DNA of 64,000 nucleotides from an uncultured Lachnospiraceae bacterium (GCA_900316855.1 ONEK01000012.1:1-64000); one strand, 5' to 3'; counted from the stretch's first letter, positions 41,390 through 50,613 are shown. Numbers and translations: made by a program. Notes: generated from the letters alone by a model not told the origin.

Positions 41390-43776
41390 GCGTCCGGATA
41401 CCTCCTGTAAGGCAGGATTCCTTCGTCCTGAAACGTGTCCAGTTTATGATAAATCTCCAGGGCAAGATCCAGAAGAGGCAGAGCCATCAGAGCACCGCAC
41501 CCCTCTCCCTGGGCAAGGTCCGCCGTAAGAAACGCGGAGAGCTTCAGCTCCTTCAGGATCTTCTTCTCGAGATGCTCCCCTGAAAGGTGTGTCGCCAGCA
41601 TGACCTGCGCGGCACGCGGATCGATGCGCACTGCGCTCAGAGCAGCCGCCGCACTGATCACACCGTCGATGAGAACCGGCACCCCGCAGCGGACAGCACC
41701 GAGGAATACACCGGCCATCGCCGCAATCTCCAGTCCTCCGGCGGCGGCAAGCACCCCGGTCGGATCCTGTACGTCCCGGATTCTGTCAAGGGATCTTCGA
41801 ACGACGCGGACTTTTCTTGACAGTCCGGCATCGTCCAGTCCGGCGCCGCGTCCCGTGACGCGCTCCGCCGGCAAACCCAGGAAATGCCCCGCCAGTACGC
41901 CGGCCGCAGTGGTGTTGCCGATCCCCATCTCTCCCACGGCAAGGAGACGGTATCCGCCCCCCGCAAGACTGCAGGCCGCCTCCGCTCCCGTCTCCAGCGC
42001 CTTCCGGCACTCCTGCAGCGTCATGGCATCCTTTACAGCGAGGTCCTCCGTCCCGCGGCGGACCTTGCGGTCTACGACTGTGCCGGTCACGAGCTCCTTT
42101 TCGTCATAAGGCTCTGTGTCCATGCCAGCATCCAGTACGAAGAGATCCGTTCCCGTCTTCCCTGCAAGAATAGATGCCGCTCCCCTGCCGGACGCAAGGT
42201 TCTCCGCTACCTTCCGCGTAACACTGCTGTCTGTCTGCGTCACACCCTCACGGACCACTCCGTGGTCACCCGCAAAGACCAGCAGTGCCCGGGGTGTCAG
42301 AGGTCCCGGGTCCTGTTCCCCGCGGATCTGTCCAATCCGGATCACGGTGTCTTCCAGCTTCCCGAAGGAATCAATCGGCTTCGCCAGCGCATCCCAGCGC
42401 GACCTGATCCGCTTCCCGGTCCTGACCCTGCTGCAGGCCTTCAGGAACGAAAAAAAAGCTGTCGGATCAGATGGAAAATAAAAATGCGGAAAGCCGGCGA
42501 GCAAAGTATCTGTATAGTGAATTGCCGGATCCTTCCTGCCGGTTGACGTCCTGGTCAGTACAAAACCATCCCCCGGATCATCGGATTCCCAGTAATGAAA
42601 TTCATGGCAGGGAAGTGTCACACCCGCATCGCCCAGCAATCCTCCGCGCACGGAGGAGGCACTGGCATAGCCGAAGCGGACGAGATGCTCCGTCTCGCGG
42701 GCGGAGCAGGACAGAACACCGCACAGCTTCCGCGGGTGTTCCTTAAGGGGTTGAAGCTTCTCATGCAGATAGAGGAACCCGCCGCACTCCGCAATAGTCG
42801 GAAGTCCTGCTGCCACCGCGGATTTCAGCTCCCTGCGAAGCTGCCTGTTGGCGTGCAGTGCTTCCAGGCATTGTTCCGGATAGCCTCCGCCCAGGTACAG
42901 GCCGTCGATATCCTCCGGCAGATGCACGTCGCAAAGGGGTGAAAACGGAACCAGCTCCGCTCCCATTTCCGTCAGCAGCTCCTCATTCTCGGCATAATAG
43001 AAATCAAACGCACGGTCCTTCGCGATTGCAATCCTGACCGGCGAAGAAAGATGCGGCAGATCCGGCGTTACACCCGCGGGGACTTCGCCCGCTTCCTCCG
43101 CAACCTTCAGAATGCCCTGAAAATCCAGTGTTGCCTGCGCGGTCTGCTTCAGCCGCGCGACCCATGCCTCCTGATTTTCGCGCGTATCCGGCGTCTGCAG
43201 TCCCAGATGCCGCGGCAAAACCATGAGGTCTGCATCGTCCGGCAGGTATCCCAGTACCGGAATCGAAAGCTCCTCCTGCAGGAAGGCACGGATCCGGGGA
43301 TAGTAGCCGGGGCTGACGCGGTTCAGGATGATGCCGCGGATGCGGCTGTCCTTCCGGTAGTCCATCAGGCCGCGGATCGAAGCGGCCAGGGAAACGGAGG
43401 CTCCTTTCGCGTCCACAACGAGGATGACCGGCGTGCGGGTCAGCTGAGCAATCTCATAGGACGAGCCCTGTGTGGTCTGTCCCGCCCCGTCGTAATATCC
43501 CATGACGCCCTCGATCACAGCCAGATCAGAGCCGGCGGATCTTTGTGCAAAAATCCCCTGCAGTCTTTCCCCGGGCGTAAAGAAGCTGTCAAGGTTTCCT
43601 CCCCTGACCCCCAGGACACTCCTGTGAAACATCGGATCAATATAGTCGGGACCGCACTTGAAGGAGGAGATGTTCCTCCCCCTGTCGTGCAGCACTCCGA
43701 TGAGGGCACACGTTACTGTTGTCTTCCCGCTGCCAGATTTCGGAGCGGCAAGCATGATTCTCGGAAGCATTGTCAT
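41380..43776 (-). CDS. cbiA-cobT: CbiA-CobT fusion (cobyrinate a,c-diamide synthase + DMB phosphoribosyltransferase)
   Basis: A 798-residue fusion. Residues 1-448 are CbiA/CobB: P-loop LAAPKSGSGKTTV near 8-20, EGVMGYYDGAG, GGGYPEQ and the GATase Cys near 331 in IAECGGFLYL. Residues about 455-785 are CobT: LAKPIDSFGKLED, LVFAGDHGVVREGV, GEMGIGNTTAAG and GEGCGAL with the catalytic Glu. Both parts appear complete, so amidation of cobyrinate and making alpha-ribazole phosphate are in one chain, although they act at different stages. The ATG at 43776 is chosen; the frame extends to 43827 without a good ribosome binding site. Confidence 0.93.
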   Translation of the reverse strand: MTMLPRIMLAAPKSGSGKTTVTCALIGVLHDRGRNISSFKCGPDYIDPMFHRSVLGVRGGNLDSFFTPGERLQGIFAQRSAGSDLAVIEGVMGYYDGAGQTTQGSSYEIAQLTRTPVILVVDAKGASVSLAASIRGLMDYRKDSRIRGIILNRVSPGYYPRIRAFLQEELSIPVLGYLPDDADLMVLPRHLGLQTPDTRENQEAWVARLKQTAQATLDFQGILKVAEEAGEVPAGVTPDLPHLSSPVRIAIAKDRAFDFYYAENEELLTEMGAELVPFSPLCDVHLPEDIDGLYLGGGYPEQCLEALHANRQLRRELKSAVAAGLPTIAECGGFLYLHEKLQPLKEHPRKLCGVLSCSARETEHLVRFGYASASSVRGGLLGDAGVTLPCHEFHYWESDDPGDGFVLTRTSTGRKDPAIHYTDTLLAGFPHFYFPSDPTAFFSFLKACSRVRTGKRIRSRWDALAKPIDSFGKLEDTVIRIGQIRGEQDPGPLTPRALLVFAGDHGVVREGVTQTDSSVTRKVAENLASGRGAASILAGKTGTDLFVLDAGMDTEPYDEKELVTGTVVDRKVRRGTEDLAVKDAMTLQECRKALETGAEAACSLAGGGYRLLAVGEMGIGNTTAAGVLAGHFLGLPAERVTGRGAGLDDAGLSRKVRVVRRSLDRIRDVQDPTGVLAAAGGLEIAAMAGVFLGAVRCGVPVLIDGVISAAAALSAVRIDPRAAQVMLATHLSGEHLEKKILKELKLSAFLTADLAQGEGCGALMALPLLDLALEIYHKLDTFQDEGILPYRRYPDACS

Positions 43777-43798
43777 AGTGTAAGAATCACCCCTGTGT

Positions 43799-45085
43799 TC
43801 AGACTGACGCAGGTGCAATAACCGCAATCAGCACAGGATTCTGTGCGGTACGGATGTGAACCCTTCCCGCTTTCCGGTAGCGGGTGACAGACAGATCACG
43901 CATCGAAACCGTAAACCTGCCCTCCGTCTCCAGCTGCCCGGCAAGCTGCAGAATCTCCTGTATGGTTTCTCCGGATACTGCTGTGATGGCAACACGGATC
44001 TGCGGACTGCGTTCCAGCAGCATCCGGACAATCCCCGCAAGATTTCCGCCGCTTCCTCCGATCAGTGCGTGGGTCGGCACGGGAAGTCCCGCGTCTGCGG
44101 AATCCGGTGCAAGACACTGCGGTGCTGTCCCGGCGAGTACGACCGTATTCCGTACTCCAAACCGGTCCAGGTTCCGATACAGAACAGACAGCGCATCCGG
44201 ATTCCGCTCCACCGCAACGATGGTTCCCCGGGAGAGAATGCGTGAGGCGGCCACACTCACGGAGCCCGTGCCTGCGCCGATGTCATACAGGACCGAGTCC
44301 GCCGAAAGATGGAGCAGAGAAAGCGCCAGGTCCCGCACTTCCTGTTTGGTCATGGGGGTAGGGCGGGGATTCCGTGTTCCGTCTTCCTGTATGTCCCGCA
44401 CGAATTCCTCATCCGGAATGTCGAATCCTGTATCCTGCATCCGGGGGTGGTCATTCTCGAACAGGGCGAGAGAGAGCGGGGGCAGGCTCTCCTGCAGAAA
44501 ATCAGAAAGGGTCCCTGCCTTTATCCGTTCTTCGGGATACGAGAGGGAGGACGCCAGTGTCAGCCGGATCTGCGGGTCCGCATTCTGCAGATTCAGCAAA
44601 AGCTGCCGGAAGCTGTCCCCGTCCCCCGGCAAAAGGAGCAGTCTGCGGTTCCCAAGAACCGCCGGCAGGGCGTCCGCCTGTCTCCCGTGCGCAGAGAAAA
44701 TACATACCTCCGTGCGGTCCAGTCCCAGATAATCGAGGAAATAGTCCGCACTGGAAATTCCGGGAATACGTTTTACAGGGTCTCGCTTCCACGAAGAAGC
44801 ACCGGATGACAGAGAAAGGCTGCCGGAATACAGCACCGCTGCAGCGGAACTGTCCGGTTCCCGGGAAAACTCCGACACAATAGCATCCCGCCGGTAGATG
44901 TTACGGAGTGTCTTGCCCGCGAGCTCTGCCTCTCCCAGAATCTGCGCCGCGGTCTGCAGCATGCGGGGTGATCCATAGAGAATTCCGGCACAGGAAATGG
45001 CCTGCCGCGCCCTGGCACAGACAAGTCCCGGATCGCCCGGACCCATACCGACCAGTGTTATCCTGCTGAACAGTTCCTTCGACAT
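43799..45085 (-). CDS. cbiE-cbiT: CbiE-CbiT fusion (cobalt-precorrin-6B/7 methyltransferase-decarboxylase)
   Basis: A 428-residue fusion. CbiE (about 1-212) has the tetrapyrrole methylase start ITLVGMGPGDPGLV and SAHGRQADAL. CbiT (about 222-428) has TPMTKQEVRDLAL and the Rossmann SAM motif IGAGTGSVSVAA. Together they methylate C-5 and C-15 and decarboxylate the C-12 acetate, as does CobL. The linker contains NPRPTP. AAAGG lies 6 nt before the ATG. cbiJ precedes it with a 1-bp gap, and cbiA-cobT follows 22 bp later. Confidence 0.94.
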   Translation of the reverse strand: MSKELFSRITLVGMGPGDPGLVCARARQAISCAGILYGSPRMLQTAAQILGEAELAGKTLRNIYRRDAIVSEFSREPDSSAAAVLYSGSLSLSSGASSWKRDPVKRIPGISSADYFLDYLGLDRTEVCIFSAHGRQADALPAVLGNRRLLLLPGDGDSFRQLLLNLQNADPQIRLTLASSLSYPEERIKAGTLSDFLQESLPPLSLALFENDHPRMQDTGFDIPDEEFVRDIQEDGTRNPRPTPMTKQEVRDLALSLLHLSADSVLYDIGAGTGSVSVAASRILSRGTIVAVERNPDALSVLYRNLDRFGVRNTVVLAGTAPQCLAPDSADAGLPVPTHALIGGSGGNLAGIVRMLLERSPQIRVAITAVSGETIQEILQLAGQLETEGRFTVSMRDLSVTRYRKAGRVHIRTAQNPVLIAVIAPASV

Positions 45086-45086
45086 A

Positions 45087-45905
45087 TTAACCTTTCTGCT
45101 GTTTTGTAAGGGATAACCGCACCAGCAGCTGCTGTGCCTGACGCAGGGACAGCAGGGAGCCGGCCTGGCCGGATTCCTCCTGTGCCGCCTGCGGCGGACC
45201 GATCACAACGATCTTCATGCAGAGGTGCTGCGCCGCTTCCAGCTTCTCCCTTAATCCGCCCGCGGTGCCTGAGTCCTTCGTCACAAGGACAGCCGCACCG
45301 CTGTCCCGGAACATCGCTTCGTTCAGCTCCCGGGAGAAGGGTCCCTGCATGAGGATAATCTGCCTGCCTGCAAGGCCGGTGGATTTCAGGATCCCCAGTG
45401 CCCTCTCATCCGGAAGTGCCCGCACTACGGCACGCCTGGCAAAATCCGGAATCCCCGCCGCATAAACTGCAATATCCTTCGTTCCCGTGGTGAAAAAAAT
45501 CCTGCCGCTCTCCCGGCAAAGAAGCCCGGCTGCCTCTGCCGCGTCCTCCGCAAGAAGAACACCCGCTTCCTCACGCAGTAGCTCCGCCGGCAGGATGCCT
45601 TCCCTCCGCACCCTGCAGCAGGGCAGGGAGAGCTTACGGGATGCCGCCGCCACGTTTTCCGAAACCTCCACGGCATAGGGATGCGTTGCGTCCAGGACCA
45701 GCTCCGGTGAGAGCAAAGACAGAGTCCGGACCATTTCCGACGCGTCCAGCCTCCCCGCATGAACTCTTATCCGTTCGGAAACCGGCAGGAGATGTGCCCC
45801 GTAGCTGCCCGCAACGAACACGTCTGTCGTCACACCGGCATCTGCCGCTGTTTCCGCAAGGATGCGGCCCTCACTGGTTCCACCGAACAGAGCAATCGTC
45901 TTCAC
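45087..45905 (-). CDS. cbiJ: Cobalt-precorrin-6A reductase
   Basis: A 272-residue CbiJ/CobK that reduces the macrocycle with NAD(P)H. The N terminus KTIALFGGTSEGRILAE, then DATHPYAVEVSENVAAA, FFTTGTKDIAVY and VTKDSGTAGGLREKLEAA are all characteristic. The GTG at 45905 is chosen as start: it has AGGGG upstream and overlaps the cbiH stop by 4 bp (GTGA); the longer frame adds unrelated residues. Confidence 0.92.
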   Translation of the reverse strand: MKTIALFGGTSEGRILAETAADAGVTTDVFVAGSYGAHLLPVSERIRVHAGRLDASEMVRTLSLLSPELVLDATHPYAVEVSENVAAASRKLSLPCCRVRREGILPAELLREEAGVLLAEDAAEAAGLLCRESGRIFFTTGTKDIAVYAAGIPDFARRAVVRALPDERALGILKSTGLAGRQIILMQGPFSRELNEAMFRDSGAAVLVTKDSGTAGGLREKLEAAQHLCMKIVVIGPPQAAQEESGQAGSLLSLRQAQQLLVRLSLTKQQKG

Positions 45906-46630
45906 AGTGTATATCCCCTGGGTGTGACAAGACGGTTCCGCACAACGCGCGTCCGGCTGCTGCCGATCCACACCGTCATCAGCATATCCGGCTTCACGCC
46001 GCGCAGGTCCCCGAGCGTCAGGATGCGCGACTCCTGTCCCGGCCTCGCTATGCAGCGCACAATACCGCAGAGCCGGTCCGCCGGAAGGATTTCCAGCAGG
46101 AGATCACAGGCTCTCCTGAGTCCGTCCGGCCTGTGGAGGCTGCCCGGATTGTACAGGCAGATGGCAAAGTCGCCCTCCGCAGCGTACCGCAGACGTTTCT
46201 CAATGATCTCCCGCGGTGTCAGAAGATCACTCAGGCTCAGCACGACAAAATCATGATCCAGCGGAGCTCCCAGAAGCGCTGCCCCGGATAGTGCCGCGCT
46301 GATGCCCGGAATCACGGTGACCTCCACATCAGGAAAAGCTTCCGCCATCTCGAGACAAAGTCCCGCCATGCCGTAAATTCCCGCATCACCGGACGAAACC
46401 ACGGCAACATTCTCTCCTTCGGAAGCATACTTCAGGGCGAGCGCGCAGCGTTCCTTCTCCTGCCGCATGCCGGTTCCTTCCATGGGACGGCCCGGAAAGA
46501 GGTCCCGGATCAGGTTCAGATAGGTGGTATAACCGATAATCCGGTCGGCTTCCGAAAGAATCCGGAGCGCCTCCTCCGTCATATGATCCCGGTCCCCCGG
46601 ACCGATTCCAACCACATACAGACGGCCCAT
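45902..46630 (-). CDS. cbiH: Cobalt-precorrin-3B C17-methyltransferase
   Basis: A 242-residue tetrapyrrole methylase (CbiH/CobJ). It begins RLYVVGIGPGDRDHMTEEA, has VVSSGDAGIYGMAG (SAM loop), VTVIPGISAALSGAALLGAPLDHDFVVLSLSDLLTPRE, which is typical of CbiH, and FAICLYNPGS. It methylates C-17 with ring contraction. The ATG at 46630 is preferred because AGGGG lies 8 nt upstream; a GTG at 46639 overlaps cbiG. Ends 4 bp into cbiJ. Confidence 0.93.
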   Translation of the reverse strand: MGRLYVVGIGPGDRDHMTEEALRILSEADRIIGYTTYLNLIRDLFPGRPMEGTGMRQEKERCALALKYASEGENVAVVSSGDAGIYGMAGLCLEMAEAFPDVEVTVIPGISAALSGAALLGAPLDHDFVVLSLSDLLTPREIIEKRLRYAAEGDFAICLYNPGSLHRPDGLRRACDLLLEILPADRLCGIVRCIARPGQESRILTLGDLRGVKPDMLMTVWIGSSRTRVVRNRLVTPRGYTL

Positions 46631-46635
46631 TTTGC

Positions 46636-48495
46636 TCACCCCTGCCAGTGAATCTTCAACTGCGCCGCAGCAAGCGCTACCGTCACATCCTTCGAAACCA
46701 TCCTGGGCAGGACGAGTCTGCCTCCCCGGGATCCCAGTACGGCGCTGCGTTCCGCAACCGAATCCGTTCCGGTTGTACGGAACACGAAGTCCGAATGGGT
46801 GAAGACACCCGGTGCACGGTTCAGCTGCTCTGCCGAAAAGAACCTCGTCCCGACATGCAGGGATTTCGCAGCTTCCAGGATGCCGCGCTCCTCCCGCTTC
46901 AGCTCAATGCTGGCCGTTCCCGCAAGGGAACGCCCATTGACCCTGCCCTTCGCAAGTGCCGCATAGATCGCATCCTCCACATCGGATGACCGTACTCCCC
47001 TGCGGCACCCGATGCCTGCCACAATATTGGCCGGAATGAGATGAAGGCAGTGTTCCGGATCCCTCCGGTCCTTGAACGCGGAAATAATCACGGCAGCCCT
47101 GCTGCGTTCCGCCGCCTGTACGATCTGCGAAGGCATTGCATCCTCCGCCTGAATGTCCGGGTCCATATAGCAGGTAATCTGCTCCCCACGCAGAATCGCA
47201 GCGGAAATATTCCGGGCCTCGGAAAGGTCCTCGATTGCCAGCTGGTTCGCCTGGGCGAACTGATCCACAGAAAAGCGCTGTTCCAGATCGGTCGCCGTCG
47301 TGATGACCGCCTCACCTCCAAGAACCCCCGACAGGAACGATGCGTACTCGTTCGCGTGCCCCAGATGTCCGGAAAGGATCGGAATACAGTATTTGCCCTT
47401 CTCATCCACAACCACCACAGCCGGGTCCTGTGTCTTGCTGTGGACAAACGGCGCGATGCTCCGGACCGCAATTCCGCTTGCCGCAAAATAGACAATCAGG
47501 TCCGCCGAGGGGAACACTTCCTTCGTCAGGTCCGTAATATTTTTCTCCAGATATCCGGGCACCCCGCGGACCTTCACAATCTCGCGGATCCTGGCGGCGG
47601 GATCCTTCTGCTGAAGGGCAGCGGCAGCGCGGTGCATCTGCTCCACGCCCTGCCTCGTGCAGGCAAACAGTGCAAAATGATGGATTGCGGAATCCCGGTA
47701 TCCGGTTGTGAATGACCCGTCATAGAGGCTGGATCTGAGAGCCTCCCTCTGACCCGGCACGTCTGTATGACCCGCCTGTCCCGTATCCGGACGGGCAGCG
47801 CTCCTCAAAACTTCCCCGACGAGGATGACCGCCGTCCTGTCAATTCCCTCCTGGCGCATGACGTCCGGCAGATCATGCAGGGTAGCCGTAATCACACGCT
47901 CTTCCGGCCAGGAAGCCTTGTAGATCACTGCGACAGGCGTTGTCTCCGGATAGCCTCCGGCGATCAGCTGAACCCGGACAGCATCCGCACGCGCCGCAGA
48001 CAGGTAAAGCGCAAGCGTCGCACGATGTGCTGCATAAGATGCCAGGCTCTGCGCCGCAGGCACCGGTGTCCGTCCTCCGATCCGTGTAATCGTAAGAGAC
48101 TGGCTGATACCCGGCATAGTCAGTTCTGCATTCAGCGAGGCGGCTGCAGCCTGAAAGGCCGAGACTCCCGGCGTTACGTCAAAAGGGATTCCCTCCGATT
48201 CCAGCTCATCCATCTGTTCCCGGACGGTGCTGTACACGGACGGATCCCCGGTGTGCAGTCTGACAACCTCGAGTCCGCTTTTCACCGCATCCTTCATGAC
48301 CTTCACGATCTCTTTGAGTGTCATGGAAGAGCTGTCGAAGAGTTTTGCCTCGTTCTTCCTGACATTCAGAACCTGCGGATTGATCAGTGAACCCGTGTAG
48401 ACGATCACGTCGGCTGTCTCAATCTGCTGCTTCGCGCGTATGGTCAGAAGATCCGGTGCTCCGGGACCCGCCCCTACGAAATGAACCTTGCTCAT
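46636..48495 (-). CDS. cbiF-cbiG: CbiF-CbiG fusion (precorrin-4 C11-methyltransferase + cobalt-precorrin-5A hydrolase)
   Basis: A 619-residue fusion. CbiF (about 1-262) starts VHFVGAGPGAPDLLTIRAKQQI and has RLHTGDPSVYSTVREQMDEL and VTPGVSAFQAAAASL. CbiG (about 270-619) shows ACTRQGVEQM, IVYFAASGIAVRSIAPFV, SGHLGHANEYASFL and GIGCRRGVRSSDVEDA. It methylates C-11 and then opens the delta-lactone, releasing acetaldehyde. Fusion links consecutive steps. AGGGG precedes the ATG. Confidence 0.94.
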   Translation of the reverse strand: MSKVHFVGAGPGAPDLLTIRAKQQIETADVIVYTGSLINPQVLNVRKNEAKLFDSSSMTLKEIVKVMKDAVKSGLEVVRLHTGDPSVYSTVREQMDELESEGIPFDVTPGVSAFQAAAASLNAELTMPGISQSLTITRIGGRTPVPAAQSLASYAAHRATLALYLSAARADAVRVQLIAGGYPETTPVAVIYKASWPEERVITATLHDLPDVMRQEGIDRTAVILVGEVLRSAARPDTGQAGHTDVPGQREALRSSLYDGSFTTGYRDSAIHHFALFACTRQGVEQMHRAAAALQQKDPAARIREIVKVRGVPGYLEKNITDLTKEVFPSADLIVYFAASGIAVRSIAPFVHSKTQDPAVVVVDEKGKYCIPILSGHLGHANEYASFLSGVLGGEAVITTATDLEQRFSVDQFAQANQLAIEDLSEARNISAAILRGEQITCYMDPDIQAEDAMPSQIVQAAERSRAAVIISAFKDRRDPEHCLHLIPANIVAGIGCRRGVRSSDVEDAIYAALAKGRVNGRSLAGTASIELKREERGILEAAKSLHVGTRFFSAEQLNRAPGVFTHSDFVFRTTGTDSVAERSAVLGSRGGRLVLPRMVSKDVTVALAAAQLKIHWQG

Positions 48496-48514
48496 TACCT
48501 ATCCCCTGTCTTTG

Positions 48515-49801
48515 TCATACCGAAGGATTTCCTGCGTCCTGCTGCCGGCTGTTCAGCCACTGTCCGAGGACCGCGTCCGTACCCGCCGTCCTGCCGAGTT
48601 CCCCGTATCGCTCTGAAAAAAGGACCGCACCGCAGGGCACCCCGCCCGCGCGGCGTTCAAGATTTGTACCGATCTCCCGGAGCATGGACTGTACAACCGG
48701 AGCAAGCAGGCCCGCCCGCTCGAGGATCGCCAGCATCTGATCCGTAACCTGCGCGTGAAAAACGGCCTCAAGGGTTTTCCGGTCCGCGCCGCAGAGTGCG
48801 GCATGCGCAGTGACAATCTCCCGCCTTCCGTCCGCTGTCCCGGAATGCGTATTCATGATGCCTGCCGCAAGCTTGATCAGTTTTCCGGCATTGCCGACCA
48901 GCAGAATGGCGGACGCTCCTGCCAGTACGCAGCCATCAATCGCTTCCCCCACGTAATTGCTGATGAGGACCGGTTCATCCAGAAGCCTGAGACAGTCCCT
49001 CACGTAACGCTCGCCGTAGTTTCCGGGAACCAGAATAACCTTTCCTTCATAGCGAAGCAGCTTCTGTCCCAGCTCCAGCCGGATTGTCTCCAGGATGGCC
49101 CGCTCACTCATGGGTTCCACAATACCGCTGGTCCCCAGGATGGAGATACCCCCGGTGATGCCGAGGCGCGGGTTGAACGTATGCGCGGCAATGCGTCTCC
49201 CCTCCGGTACGGAGATCGTAATGAGAAGACGCAGGAAGCTCTGTCCCCCGCCGGACTGTTCCGATGCACCACCCTCAGATTGGACCGCCTCCCTGAGTAC
49301 ATCGCCTGCGGCATCGAAGATCATCCTCCGCGGCACGCGGTTAATGGCAGCCTGTCCGACAGACTGCTCCAGCCCCTGCTGCGTCACCCTGCCGACACCC
49401 TCGCCCCCTGTCAGAAACAGTCCCGGGGTACGCCCGTCCGCAAAGCTCCCTTCCGGGAGGGCTTCTCCCGCAGCAAGTACCCGGATCCTTGCCTCAATCC
49501 GGATTCCGTCCGTGACATCCGGATCATCTCCCGCCTGCTTTATGACAAAAAAACCGGCCTGATCCCCTTCACGTGGCAGGCCGGAATATCCGGGTTCATA
49601 GCTGCAGCTCTCTTCGATCGCACAGACCGGGATCCGGATGTATCCTCCTCCCGGCAGGTGCACCAGGGATTCCTTGACCGATCTGTGCAGCAGCAGGGCA
49701 GAGGCCGCCGCTCCCGCGGCTGCTGCCGCACACGTACCTGTCGTGTAACCGCAGCGAAGCAGTTTCTGCCCCCTGGCAATTGTTTCCGGTGCTTCAGTCA
49801 T
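48515..49801 (-). CDS. cbiD: Cobalt-precorrin-5B C1-methyltransferase
   Basis: A 428-residue CbiD that methylates C-1. The N terminus LRCGYTTGTCAAAAA, IEESCSYEPGYSG, FLTGGEGVGRVTQ, NPRLGITGGISILGTSGIVEPMSE and NYVGEAIDGCVLAG are diagnostic. Full length. The ATG at 49801 overlaps the CheC-like stop by 8 bp and has AAGG upstream. cbiF-cbiG follows 19 bp later. Confidence 0.94.
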   Translation of the reverse strand: MTEAPETIARGQKLLRCGYTTGTCAAAAAGAAASALLLHRSVKESLVHLPGGGYIRIPVCAIEESCSYEPGYSGLPREGDQAGFFVIKQAGDDPDVTDGIRIEARIRVLAAGEALPEGSFADGRTPGLFLTGGEGVGRVTQQGLEQSVGQAAINRVPRRMIFDAAGDVLREAVQSEGGASEQSGGGQSFLRLLITISVPEGRRIAAHTFNPRLGITGGISILGTSGIVEPMSERAILETIRLELGQKLLRYEGKVILVPGNYGERYVRDCLRLLDEPVLISNYVGEAIDGCVLAGASAILLVGNAGKLIKLAAGIMNTHSGTADGRREIVTAHAALCGADRKTLEAVFHAQVTDQMLAILERAGLLAPVVQSMLREIGTNLERRAGGVPCGAVLFSERYGELGRTAGTDAVLGQWLNSRQQDAGNPSV

Positions 49802-50411
49802 TCCCGGAAGCCTTGTCCTCGAATTTGTCACACATCTTCGCGGCAAAATCCACCGGATACAGCTGTACCATCGTGGAATCGATCAGATTGCCGATCGTCA
49901 TGCGGAAGCTGATCTTGACGAATTTCTCCATCTTGAAGTCGAACATCTTCTCGAAAACCTTGATGGACTCCACATCAATCCGGTTGCATTCGGGAGTTGA
50001 GATATCCACCGGTACCTTCAGCAGGCTGGACATGGAGGTGGCGCTGGTTCCCATCATCTGGTTCATGGCCTCTGAGATTGCAGACAGCTCCATCTCGCCC
50101 AGCTCACCCTCTGTATGGGTTCCGTCCCCGCCCATCATCAGGTCGGTCATGCACAGTACATCCGGAACCTTCAGGATGAAGACGTTGTTCCCCGAGAGCC
50201 CCTTCACATAATGAATCTGCACGAATACGCAGACTCTCTGGTAGTCATCGAGGGCCTCACTGCGATTGATGATGGAAACGCTGGGTGTCGTAATATCCAC
50301 CTTGCGGTTAACCATGACGGACAGGGTCGTAGCGGCATTTCCCATGCTGATGTTGGCTATCTCCCCCAGGATATCAATCTGCTTCGGTGTCAGCGTGTCA
50401 TTGTTGTCCAT
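49794..50411 (-). CDS. CheC/FliY-type phosphatase protein heading the cobalamin operon
   Basis: A 205-residue CheC-family protein resembling the N-terminal part of FliY. Two ExxN-type phosphatase motifs are visible, ILGEIANISMGNAATTLS near 14-31 and LSAISEAMNQMMGTSATSMSSLL near 108-130, both of which act on CheY-phosphate in the family. There is no SpoA/FliN domain after it. No flagellar or chemotaxis gene is in the window, and it overlaps cbiD by 8 bp, so the role may be elsewhere or non-motility. Weak GGGG-type ribosome binding site about 11 nt upstream. Confidence 0.82.
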   Translation of the reverse strand: MDNNDTLTPKQIDILGEIANISMGNAATTLSVMVNRKVDITTPSVSIINRSEALDDYQRVCVFVQIHYVKGLSGNNVFILKVPDVLCMTDLMMGGDGTHTEGELGEMELSAISEAMNQMMGTSATSMSSLLKVPVDISTPECNRIDVESIKVFEKMFDFKMEKFVKISFRMTIGNLIDSTMVQLYPVDFAAKMCDKFEDKASGND

Positions 50412-50442
50412 AAGTATTGTTCCCCACTTTTCCTGCGCTCCT

Positions 50443-50479
50443 GCCCGGAATCCGGCGCCCCGCGGGCCGGATTCCGGGC
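50443..50479 (-). promoter_or_regulatory. Perfect 14-bp hairpin in the leader of the cobalamin operon
   Basis: GCCCGGAATCCGGC (50443-50456) and GCCGGATTCCGGGC (50466-50479), 9-nt loop, no T-run on either side. It lies 30 bp before the CheC-like ATG. It resembles neither a cobalamin riboswitch core nor a terminator. A TGG-TATTCT extended -10 is seen on the minus strand upstream. Confidence 0.55.
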
Positions 50480-50574
50480 AGATGCTGTGCCATAAAACCC
50501 ACCATTTGCAGAATACCACACTTTGCGTTTCCCGGTGCAGACCGCCCGGAAAATAGTGCAGAAAATGTAAAAAA

Positions 50575-50603
50575 AGACTCCTGCGGACGATCCGCAGAAG
50601 TCT
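50575..50603 (-). terminator. Intrinsic terminator of tRNA-Gln
   Basis: 13-bp stem (AGACT-C-CTGCGGA with TCCGCAG-A-AGTCT; a T-G wobble on the minus strand), 3-nt loop and seven T on the minus strand. It lies 10 bp after the tRNA 3' end. Confidence 0.88.
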
Positions 50604-50613
50604 GAAGGGAAAG

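Noticed and set aside
50412..50613. Cobalamin riboswitch before the cobalamin operon
   Set aside because: I looked for the GCCACTG core and the B12 box on the minus strand and found neither; only a 14-bp hairpin is present.
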